A stretch of 64,000 bases of DNA from Alphaproteobacteria bacterium (GTDB lineage Bacteria; Myxococcota_A; UBA796; UBA2385). Shown in pieces: positions 52,848 to 59,858 of this stretch (positions within the stretch are counted from its first letter, which is position 1; every line of letters starts with the position of its first letter). Where the stretch lies: assembly GCA_020632755.1 (NCBI GenBank), contig JACKEY010000018.1:1-64000 (forward strand). The letters are read 5' to 3'. Made by a program: the position numbers and the translations under genes. Below the pieces are notes generated by a model that saw only the letters and a program-made list of their open reading frames with translations, had not been told where the DNA came from and ran no database searches.

Positions 52848-53855
52848 TCAGCGGTCCAGGTTCGCGATGATCCGGTCGCGGACCTGGGCGGTGCTGGCGC
52901 TGCCGCCCATGTCGCGGGTGCGGACGCCGTCGGCCAGGGTGGCGGTCACGGCGCGGTCCAGCCGGCCCTGGTGCCCGTCCAGGCCGATGTGGCGCAGCAT
53001 GTAGCTGGCGGCCTGCAGCATCGGGACGGGGTTCGCGGCGTCCCCGCCGACCAGCTCGGGCGCGCGGCCGTGGGGGTTGCTGAACAGGGCCACGCCGTCG
53101 CCGTAGGACAGGGTCGTGCTGGCCGTGATGCCGCCGGCGATGCCGGAGACGAGATCGCTGACGATGTCGCCGAACAGGTTGCCGGTCAGCAGCACGTCGA
53201 AGCGCTCGGGGCTGGTCACGAGCCGCATGCACAGGGCGTCGACGATGACCTCGTCCGTCTGGATCTCGGGGAATTCCTCGGCGACCTTCTGGGCGGTGCG
53301 CAGGAACAGCCCGTCGGACTTCTTCATGATGTTCGACTTGTGCACGATGGTGACCTTCTTCCGGTCGTGCTTGCGCGCGACGTAGAAGGCCCAGCGGGCG
53401 ATGCGCTCGCAGGCGGCGGTGGTCGTGAGCTTGATCGCCTCGTAGACGCCGTCGGTGACCTCGTGCTCGTAGCCGGCGTAGATGTCCTCGCTGGTCTCGC
53501 GGATCACGTACAGATCGGTGTGCGGGAAGCGGGCGCCGGAGTGCGGCAGGGCCTTGACCGGGCGCACGCTGCTCCACACGCCGAGCTTCTTGCGCAGCTC
53601 GACGGTCGGCGGCAGGTGGTGGGCCTCGCGCTTCGCGCCGACGCGGGCGGACAGCACGACGCCGGTGTTCCGGGCGCTGTGCACCACCGCGTCGACGGTG
53701 TCGGGGGTGAGCGCGTGCTCGTCCCACTCGACGGGGGTGTCCATGGCGGCCAGGACGTCCTGGACGACGCGGCAGGTCTCGGGGCCGATCCAGTCGCCGG
53801 GGATCAGGGTGACGCGGTGGCGGCCGTTGCTGTCGGGGGGGACTCGGTGCTGCAT
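52848..53855 (-). CDS. isocitrate/isopropylmalate dehydrogenase family, divergent paralogue
   Basis: Predicted 335 residues, ATG 53855 behind GAGGAAGG. Beta-decarboxylating dehydrogenase with the catalytic Tyr in RETSEDIYAGYEHE, Lys in VHKSNIMKKSDGLF and metal Asp pair in LLTGNLFGDIVSDL. It departs from its neighbour at the substrate loop (HHLPPTVELRKKLGVW where the neighbour has GFRSANVTLRQELEL, so the isocitrate-binding Ser is absent) and at the cofactor loop (NPHGRAPELVG against AVHGTAPDIAG). It may be a regulatory or alternative catalytic subunit. Starts 11 bases after the neighbour. Confidence 0.85.
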   Translation of the reverse strand: MQHRVPPDSNGRHRVTLIPGDWIGPETCRVVQDVLAAMDTPVEWDEHALTPDTVDAVVHSARNTGVVLSARVGAKREAHHLPPTVELRKKLGVWSSVRPVKALPHSGARFPHTDLYVIRETSEDIYAGYEHEVTDGVYEAIKLTTTAACERIARWAFYVARKHDRKKVTIVHKSNIMKKSDGLFLRTAQKVAEEFPEIQTDEVIVDALCMRLVTSPERFDVLLTGNLFGDIVSDLVSGIAGGITASTTLSYGDGVALFSNPHGRAPELVGGDAANPVPMLQAASYMLRHIGLDGHQGRLDRAVTATLADGVRTRDMGGSASTAQVRDRIIANLDR

Positions 53856-53866
53856 GGCGGCCTTCC

Positions 53867-54865
53867 TCAGAGCTTGTCGATGATGGCGTCGGTGAACCGG
53901 CTGCAGCTGGCGCTGCCGCCCAGGTCGCCGGTGACGTGGCGGCCTTCTTCCAGCACGTCGAAGACGGCGCGCTCGATGCGCTCGACGAGCTTCACCTCGC
54001 CGACGTACTCGAGCATCAGGAGCGCCGAGAGCAGCACGGACAGGGGGTTGGCCTTGTCCTGGCCCGCGATGTCGGGGGCCGTGCCGTGCACCGCCTCGAA
54101 GACGGCGATGCGGTCGCCGATGTTGGCGCCGGGGGCCACGCCCAGGCCGCCGACCAGGCCCGCGGCCAGGTCGGACAGGATGTCGCCGTACAGGTTCTGC
54201 AGCAGCAGCACGTCGAAGGGACCGGGGTCCTGGGCCAGGGCGAAGGCCAGGTTGTCGACCGGCAGGTCGTCCTTCTCGATGAAGGGGTACTCGGCGCCGA
54301 TGGCGTGGAAGGCGTCGAGGAAGGCGCCGTCGGCCATCGGGACCACGCTGGCCTTGTGGCAGCAGTGGATCTTGCGGTGGCCGTGGTTGCGCATGTGCTC
54401 GAAGGCCCAGCGCGAGATGCGCTCGCCGGCCTGGCGGGTGCTGACCTTCAGGCTCATGACCATGCCGGGCTTGAGCTCGTGCTCGATGCCGGCGTACAGG
54501 TCTTCGGTGTTCTCGCGCAGGACCAGCAGATCCACGTCCTTGTAGGGGGTGTGGATGCCCGGCAGGCTGCGCACGGGGCGGTAGCCGACGTAGAGCTCGA
54601 GCTCCTGGCGCAGGGTCACGTTGGCGCTGCGGAAGCCCTTGCCCTTGGGGGTCTCGAGGGGACCCTTGAGCCCCAGGCGGTTGCGCTTGACGCTGGCCAT
54701 GGTGTCGTCGGGCATCGGCACGCCGTACTGCGCGACGGCGGCGGCGCCGCCGGGGGCCTGTTCCCACTCGATGGGGGCGCCGGCGGCATGCAGGATGCGG
54801 CAGGTGGCGCCCGTGACCTCGGGGCCGATGCCGTCACCCTCGATCAGGGTCACGCGGTACTTCAT
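53867..54865 (-). CDS. NAD-dependent isocitrate dehydrogenase-like
   Basis: Predicted 332 residues, ATG 54865 behind TGGAG. It keeps the IDH substrate loop GFRSANVTLRQE with the isocitrate Ser, RENTEDLYAGIEHE with Tyr, CCHKASVV with Lys, LLQNLYGDILSDLAAG with Asp residues, and the cofactor stretch FEAVHGTAPDIAGQDKANP; the Gly-Thr-Ala-Pro-Asp pattern favours NAD. Length and motifs match the short NAD-IDH class related to mitochondrial IDH3. It catalyses isocitrate to 2-oxoglutarate in the TCA cycle. Adjacent paralogue suggests a heteromeric enzyme. Confidence 0.88.
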   Translation of the reverse strand: MKYRVTLIEGDGIGPEVTGATCRILHAAGAPIEWEQAPGGAAAVAQYGVPMPDDTMASVKRNRLGLKGPLETPKGKGFRSANVTLRQELELYVGYRPVRSLPGIHTPYKDVDLLVLRENTEDLYAGIEHELKPGMVMSLKVSTRQAGERISRWAFEHMRNHGHRKIHCCHKASVVPMADGAFLDAFHAIGAEYPFIEKDDLPVDNLAFALAQDPGPFDVLLLQNLYGDILSDLAAGLVGGLGVAPGANIGDRIAVFEAVHGTAPDIAGQDKANPLSVLLSALLMLEYVGEVKLVERIERAVFDVLEEGRHVTGDLGGSASCSRFTDAIIDKL

Positions 54866-54919
54866 GGGAGCGCTCCAGGGCGGGGGCGTTCGCGGGGTGC
54901 GGGGAGGAGGAGGGCGGCC

Positions 54920-55621
54920 CTATTCCGCTGTCGGGATCGTGGTGACCGACGCCACTTCGACGTCACAGGGCAGCGGGCCGTTGGTGAGGAGGATCTGCCG
55001 GTCGGTGGCCCGCAGCATGCGCTCGCGGGTCACCCCGGTGCCGGCGGCCACCTTCAGGGCGCCGTCCTTCATGTGGATGGCGTTGGGCCGGCGGGCCAGC
55101 TCTTCGTCGTCCAGGAGGAAGACCAGCTCGCCGTCGGGGTCCTGGTCCAGGACGGCCTGGATGGCGGTGACCGCCTCGGCCCGGAAGGACAGCTGGTTGA
55201 AGGGCATGCCGCCTTCGTCCAGGGTCAGCACGCTGTCGAGCATGTCCTCGCTCGACGCGACCTGGGCCTCGCCGTGCAGCACCCGCAGCGCGCCGCGCCG
55301 CGCCAGCAGGGCCGGGATGTGGGTGCGGGCGTCCGGCATGTCGGGCAGGGTCGCGCGCAGCCGCAGCGGGCTGGCGGCGGTGTCCAGCTCGGGGTCGCCG
55401 AGCCCGATGGCGTCGACCCGGGCCATCACCAGGGGGGCCGCGGACTGGGCGCAGCTCGTGGCCAGCACGATCTCCACCCGGTCGCCGTCGGCCGAGCCGC
55501 CGCGCCCACCCAGGAAGTAGAGCAGGCCGACGTTGGCGGCCAGCACGAAGGCGAACACGATGGGGATGGCCCGGAAGGCCATCGACATGCGCTTGTGGTG
55601 CTCGATGTCCTGGTTGCTCAT
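54920..55621 (-). CDS. single-span protein with SecD periplasmic (P1)-like domain
   Basis: Predicted 233 residues, ATG 55621 behind AGGACC. One membrane segment at about 18-37 (IPIVFAFVLAANVGLLYFLG). The rest matches the order of the SecD P1 region: VMARVDAIGLGDPEL like the SecD RVDxLGVxEP block, LRATLPDMPDARTHI like the VELPG block, ARRGALRVLHGE, and then a head-like ELVFLLDDEELARRP...ITNGPLP equivalent of the SecDF head with LDG and GALP. The five other SecD membrane spans are missing. Full-length length in SecD would be 500-600. Could be a degenerate or specialised export helper; this assignment is by pattern only. Confidence 0.6.
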   Translation of the reverse strand: MSNQDIEHHKRMSMAFRAIPIVFAFVLAANVGLLYFLGGRGGSADGDRVEIVLATSCAQSAAPLVMARVDAIGLGDPELDTAASPLRLRATLPDMPDARTHIPALLARRGALRVLHGEAQVASSEDMLDSVLTLDEGGMPFNQLSFRAEAVTAIQAVLDQDPDGELVFLLDDEELARRPNAIHMKDGALKVAAGTGVTRERMLRATDRQILLTNGPLPCDVEVASVTTIPTAE

Positions 55622-55756
55622 CGCGGGTGGTCCTGATCGGCGGGCGGTCCGTTCCGGCGGGGTTGGGCCCGGGGAAGGGCCCCCGTTAGCGCGCTGCCGA
55701 CGGGGCCGCGAGCCGCGCTCGGACGGCTCCTGCGACGAACCGCCGCCGCCCGGCGC

Positions 55757-55762
55757 TACACT
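55757..55762 (+). promoter_or_regulatory. candidate -10 TACACT for a leaderless mRNA
   Basis: Ends seven bases before GTG 55770, with no Shine-Dalgarno between, so transcription would start at or next to the start codon. Together with the site at 51085 this points to leaderless genes in this genome. Confidence 0.4.
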
Positions 55763-55769
55763 GTCCTCC

Positions 55770-56699
55770 GTGACGGGTTCCCCTCCCACCTGCCTGGTGA
55801 CGGGCGCCTCGACCGGACTCGGTCTGGCGATCACCCGGTTGCTGCTCGACAACGGCTACCCGGTGGTCGCCACGGCGCGGCCACGCTCGATGGATCGCTT
55901 CGCCGAGCAAGGCCTGGTCGAGGATCCCGGCCGGCTGTGGCTGCGGCCCCTGGACGTCACCGAGCTGGTCCACCGCGAGCGGCTGGTCGACGAGATCGAG
56001 CACGAGCTCGGCGGGCTGGGCGTGCTCATCAACAACGCCGGCGTGTCCTACCGGGCCGTCGTCGAGCACGTGAGCCCCCAGGACCGCATCGCCCAGATGA
56101 ACGTCAACTTCCAGTCGCCCATGTCCCTGGCCCGGCTGGCCCTGCCGGGCATGCGGGCCCGGTGCTGGGGGCGGATCATCCACGTCAGCAGCGTCGGCGG
56201 CATGATGGCGATGCCGACCATGTGCGTGTACTCGGCCAGCAAGTTCGCGCTGGAGGGGGCGAGCGAGGCCCTGTGGTACGAGGTGCGACCGTGGGGCATC
56301 GGCGTGTCCCTGGTGCAGCCCGGCTTCATCAACAGCGACGGCTACCAGAACACCTTCGACACGCCCCAGGCGGCCCGGGCCCTGTCCGATCCGCGCGACC
56401 CCTACCACGCCCACTACACGCACATGGGCGGGTTCATCGGCCAGCTGATGAAGCGCACCTGGGCCACGCCCGAGTCCGTCGCCCGCAAGGTCCTGTGGAC
56501 CATCCGCCACCCGGACCCGCCGCTGCGGGTGCCGGCGACCTTCGACGCGTCCCTGTTCGGCTGGATGCGGCGCCTGCTGCCCCGCGGCGTCTACCACCGG
56601 CTGCTCTACGCCATGCTGCCCGGGGTCGGGGCCTGGGGGCCGGCCAGCGAGATGCCGGCCTTGGAAGAGGGGGAGTCAGGGGAGGTCAAAGCCGGCTGA
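55770..56699 (+). CDS. short-chain dehydrogenase/reductase
   Basis: Predicted 309 residues from GTG 55770. Classical SDR: CLVTGASTGLGLAI at 7-20, LINNAGVSYR near 89, catalytic Tyr and Lys in CVYSASKFAL near 157, and VQPGFINSDG after it. The C-terminal ~80 residues extend past the usual end with WMRRLLPRGVYHRLLYAM, which may be amphipathic. Divergent from the SecD-like gene. Its stop codon lies inside a 13-bp repeat that seems to control the next gene. Confidence 0.87.
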   Translation: MTGSPPTCLVTGASTGLGLAITRLLLDNGYPVVATARPRSMDRFAEQGLVEDPGRLWLRPLDVTELVHRERLVDEIEHELGGLGVLINNAGVSYRAVVEHVSPQDRIAQMNVNFQSPMSLARLALPGMRARCWGRIIHVSSVGGMMAMPTMCVYSASKFALEGASEALWYEVRPWGIGVSLVQPGFINSDGYQNTFDTPQAARALSDPRDPYHAHYTHMGGFIGQLMKRTWATPESVARKVLWTIRHPDPPLRVPATFDASLFGWMRRLLPRGVYHRLLYAMLPGVGAWGPASEMPALEEGESGEVKAG

Positions 56700-56734
56700 C
56701 ACGTGTCGACGAGTGGCTGACGCGTGTATAGAAT
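56694..56734 (+). promoter_or_regulatory. promoter with two phased 13-bp operator-like repeats
   Basis: GGCTGACACGTGT (56694-56706) and GGCTGACGCGTGT (56715-56727) differ at one base and are offset by exactly 21 bp, two helical turns. The first includes a perfect palindrome GACACGTGTC (56698-56707). TATAGAAT at 56727-56734 is a good -10 region, 22 bases before the ATG of the hydrolase gene. A repressor of the TetR kind binding in tandem is the obvious reading. Site seen in sequence; regulator unknown. Confidence 0.6.
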
Positions 56735-56755
56735 GTGGCGTTCCCGAGGTGCCCG

Positions 56756-58069
56756 ATGGTGGAGAAGACGCCCGATCGCCGTGGCCTGCGCCTGCTGCGC
56801 AGCTTCCGACCCGATCGCTCGCCTCGGCTGGGTGCGCTCATCCCGCGCAGCCAGGGGCCGCTGGTGCCGCGCTCCGTCGTCGACGTGTTCCCCGTGCGCG
56901 AGGTGCGGCGCAAGGGCCCCGAAGCGCCGAGCGAGCTCGACGTCGGCGCCATCTGGCGCGAGGTCGAGCGCGTCTACAAGACCGGCCTGCACCCGGCGAT
57001 CGCGCTCAACGTCGTGCACCGCGGGCAGTGCATCCTCGACCGGACCATCGGCCACCTCGACAACCAGCCCGGCGGGCCGACCGGGGCCATCGTCACCCCC
57101 GACAGCCTGTTCAACCTGTTCAGCGCCTCCAAGATCGTGACCAGCACCCTGGTCCAGGCGCTGGTCGACGACGGCGTCCTCGACCTCGACCAGCGCGTCG
57201 TCCACTGGCTGCCCGAGTTCGCCAGCCACGGCAAGCAGGGCATCCGGCTGCACCACCTGCTGCAGCACACCGCCGGCCTGCCGGCCATGCCGCGGGACTT
57301 CGACCTGGACGCCGCGCTCGACCTGGGCCGCATGCCCATGGCGCCCCTGTTCGACCTGGTGCCCGTCACGCCACCGGGGCACCGCGTCGCCTACTCGCCG
57401 CTGGCCGGCTTCTTCCTGGTCCAGGAGATCATCGAGCGGGCCACCGGGCGCGAGCTGCGCGGCCTGCTGCGCGAGCGGCTGCTCGACCCCCTGGGCATCG
57501 CCACCCTGGACTACGGCGTGCCCCCCGAGCGGGTCGGCGACGTGGCCCTGCACGCCGTCACCGGTCCGCCCGCGCCCGCCATCATGGCCGACATCTTCGC
57601 CCGCACCGCCGGCGTCGACCTGGACACCGCCGTCCGGCTCACCAACGACCCGCGCTTCCTGACCGCGGTGCTGCCGAGCGCCAACGTCATCGGCACCCCC
57701 CGCGACGTCGGCCGCTTCCTGCAGATGCTCCTGCAGGGCGGCGAGCTCGACGGCCAGCGCGTCATCCGCCCGGACGCCGTGCAGCGCATGACCACGCGCG
57801 TGACCGGCCGCCAGTTCGACGGCACCTTCGGCTTCCCCATGCGCTACGGCCTGGGCGTCATGATGGGCGGCACGGCCTTCAGCCTGTTCGGGCTCGACAC
57901 GCCGGGGGCCTACGGCCACCTGGGCCTGTCCAACGTCGTCGTCTTCGCCGATCCCGCCCGCGACCTGGCCGTCACCTACCTGACCACCGGCAAGCCCATG
58001 ATGGACGTCGGCATGGTCCGCTGGTTCTGGGTGCTCCAGCGCATCGCCGCGATGGTGCCGCGGAGCTGA
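56756..58069 (+). CDS. class C beta-lactamase-fold serine hydrolase
   Basis: Predicted 437 residues, ATG 56756 behind CGAGG. No signal peptide is evident, so it is probably intracellular. The fold is that of esterase/beta-lactamase class C: SxxK in LFSASKIVTS near residue 126, HTAGLP near 180, Tyr in VAYSPLAGFF near 216 where class C enzymes have YSN, and a later GHLGLSN near 384 in place of the KTG motif (HxG is common in the esterase branch). Likely an esterase or transesterase, not a resistance enzyme. Its promoter has operator-like repeats. Confidence 0.82.
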   Translation: MVEKTPDRRGLRLLRSFRPDRSPRLGALIPRSQGPLVPRSVVDVFPVREVRRKGPEAPSELDVGAIWREVERVYKTGLHPAIALNVVHRGQCILDRTIGHLDNQPGGPTGAIVTPDSLFNLFSASKIVTSTLVQALVDDGVLDLDQRVVHWLPEFASHGKQGIRLHHLLQHTAGLPAMPRDFDLDAALDLGRMPMAPLFDLVPVTPPGHRVAYSPLAGFFLVQEIIERATGRELRGLLRERLLDPLGIATLDYGVPPERVGDVALHAVTGPPAPAIMADIFARTAGVDLDTAVRLTNDPRFLTAVLPSANVIGTPRDVGRFLQMLLQGGELDGQRVIRPDAVQRMTTRVTGRQFDGTFGFPMRYGLGVMMGGTAFSLFGLDTPGAYGHLGLSNVVVFADPARDLAVTYLTTGKPMMDVGMVRWFWVLQRIAAMVPRS

Positions 58070-58103
58070 AGGCGGCGGCTGTGGCGGCGCCTGCGTCGCG
58101 GCG

Positions 58104-58631
58104 GAAGTCGGGTCGATGACCTGTCGCCCCCGGGTTTGGGCCCTCGATCGCGCCCGAAGTCGGGGCGATGGCGTGTCGCCCCCGGGTTCGGGCCCTGGGG
58201 CGTGCCCGAAGTCGTGGTCGATGACCTGTCGCCCCCGGGTTTGGGCCTCCGATCGCGCCCGAAGTCGGGGTCGATGACCTATCGCCCCCGGGTTTGGGCC
58301 CCCGATCGCGCCCGAAGCCGTGGTCGATGACCTGTCGCCCCCGGGTTCGGGCCTCCGATCGCGCCCGAAGTCGGGGTCGATGACCTATCGCCCCCGGGTT
58401 CGGGCCTCCGCTCGCGCCCGAAGTCGGGGTCGATGACCTGTCGCCCCCGGGTTCGGGCCCCCGATCGTGCCCGAAGTCGTGGTCGATGACCTGTCGCCCC
58501 CGGGTTTGGGCTCCCGATCGCGCCCGAAGTCGGGGTCGATGACCCATCGCCCCCGGGTTCGGGCCTCCGCTCGCGCCCGAAGTCGTGGTCGATGACCTGT
58601 CGCCCCCGGGTTCGGGCCCTCGCTCGCGCCC
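58104..58631. repeat. ten tandem copies of a 52-53 bp unit
   Basis: Units begin GAAGTC (or GAAGCC) at 58104, 58156, 58208, 58261, 58314, 58367, 58420, 58473, 58526 and 58579; the first two are 52 bp and the rest 53 bp. Most copies contain GGTCGATGACCTGTCGCCC, then CCGGGTTCGGGC or CCGGGTTTGGGC, then CGATCGCGCCC. TTCGGGC pairs with the GCCCGAA of the next unit start to form a hairpin; the TTTGGGC variant keeps it by a T-G pair. The array fills the spacer between two convergent genes (58069 and 58651). 53 is not a multiple of 3, so it does not encode a protein repeat. No unique spacers, so not CRISPR. Confidence 0.93.
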
Positions 58632-58650
58632 GTCCCCGCCGCTGGCGCTG

Positions 58651-59805
58651 CTACCGGCTCTTGGTGAAGCTGCGGCTGAAGTCCATGTCGCCGTCGCGGG
58701 TCCAGAACTCGCCGGTGAGCTGGTCGTCGGCGAGCTCGATCCAGACAAAGCCTTCGACGGTGTCGTCCTCGAACAGGGTGGGGCTGCCGCGGCCCACCAG
58801 GTCGGTGGTCTTGGCGGCGGCGCCGCTCACGATGAACTCGGTGCCGCAGGTGGGCTCGAGCCACTGGCGGTTGTGGTCGTGGCCGCACAGGTACAGGTCG
58901 ACCTGGCCGCAGACGCCGACGTCCATGAAGTCGCGCACGGTGGTGCCGTTGGCGATGGGGAGCCACTCGTAGCCCTCGTACTCGCCGGCGTTGCCGTGCT
59001 GGCCGTTGGACAGGTAGGGGTGGTGGCCGAAGGCGATGTTCCAGGTGCTGGTGCTGGCCGCCAGCTGGCCGTCCAGCCAGGCGAGCTGCTCGGTGTCGGA
59101 CCAGCCCAGCAGGATCTCGTTGGTGTTGAGCCCGAAGAAGGACGCGTGCTCGGCGGTGAAGCCGTAGTACTTGTCGGGCATGATCCACTTGCTGGAGTGG
59201 TCGGTGTACTCGACCTCGTAGTCGGCCTTCCACCAGTACAGGCTGAGCGAGCCGTAGTCGTGGTTGCCCAGCACGACGTAGAACGGCAGGTCGACGACCT
59301 CGTAGGGCCACTCGAACTTGGTCAGGAACTGGTCGTCGTCGACGTCTTCGACGCCGTCGTCGTAGAAGTTGTCGCCCAGGTAGAGCACGAAGTCGCAGCC
59401 GGGGCCCAGGTCGTCGGTCTTGGTCTCGCACAGGGCGGCCATGGTCTCGGCGACGGCGTACTGGTCGGGGTTGCCCTCGCCGCCGTCACCCATGGCGACG
59501 AAGCGCACGACGTTCGTGGGGCCCGGGTCGACGGTGCTGCCGCCGTCCCCGCCGCCGCTGTCGGTGCCGCCGTCGGTGCCGCCGTCGGTGCCGCCGTCGG
59601 AGTCTCCACCGTCCGTGTCGCCACCGTCGGTGTCGCCGCCGTCGGTGCCGCCGTCCGTGTCCCCACCGTCCGTGTCCCCACCGTCGGTCGTGGCCCCGGA
59701 GTCGGTTCCCCCCGCGACGCCGGTGTCGGCAGGGCCGGCCCCCTTGTCGTCACAGGCGGTCAGGAGGAGGAGGAGCGAAATGTGGCGGATGGACGACGGC
59801 TTCAT
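58651..59805 (-). CDS. purple-acid-phosphatase-like metallophosphoesterase lipoprotein (copy 1)
   Basis: Predicted 384 residues, ATG 59805. Lipobox LLLLTAC with Cys17, followed by DDKGAGPADTG and a (TDGGD)n linker to about residue 80. The phosphatase domain has VAMGDGGEG, YLGDNFYDDGV (Asp plus the Tyr of purple acid phosphatases), VVLGNHDYGS, AFGHHPYLSNGQHG and LCGHDHNRQWLEP, all metal ligands in place as in ACP5/TRAP-type enzymes. It should hydrolyse phosphate esters or phosphoproteins outside the cell. It ends 20 bases from the 53-bp array and is paralogous to the gene at 61770. Confidence 0.9.
   Translation of the reverse strand: MKPSSIRHISLLLLLTACDDKGAGPADTGVAGGTDSGATTDGGDTDGGDTDGGTDGGDTDGGDTDGGDSDGGTDGGTDGGTDSGGGDGGSTVDPGPTNVVRFVAMGDGGEGNPDQYAVAETMAALCETKTDDLGPGCDFVLYLGDNFYDDGVEDVDDDQFLTKFEWPYEVVDLPFYVVLGNHDYGSLSLYWWKADYEVEYTDHSSKWIMPDKYYGFTAEHASFFGLNTNEILLGWSDTEQLAWLDGQLAASTSTWNIAFGHHPYLSNGQHGNAGEYEGYEWLPIANGTTVRDFMDVGVCGQVDLYLCGHDHNRQWLEPTCGTEFIVSGAAAKTTDLVGRGSPTLFEDDTVEGFVWIELADDQLTGEFWTRDGDMDFSRSFTKSR
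59567..59690 (-). repeat. coding (Thr-Asp-Gly-Gly/Asp)n minisatellite
   Basis: Repeated 9- to 15-base units (GCCGCCGTCGGTG-type on the plus strand) encode the TDGGDTDGG linker of the phosphatase lipoprotein. All changes are multiples of three. Confidence 0.7.
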
Positions 59806-59858
59806 GGCGCGCAGACTACCGGTGCCTCCCGGCCCCCGCAACGCGGCCGGGGAGGCGG

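Noticed and set aside
56756..58069. Antibiotic-resistance beta-lactamase
   Set aside because: No signal peptide, and the YSN and KTG motifs are replaced by YSP and HLG, which fits the esterase branch of the family.
58104..58631. CRISPR array
   Set aside because: Copies are directly adjacent with no unique spacers, and there are no cas genes.
57972..58748. 258-codon minus-strand frame through the 53-bp array, with PNPGATGHRP-like repeats
   Set aside because: The unit length is not a multiple of three, so the frame rotates from copy to copy, and both ends overlap real genes on the wrong strand or frame.
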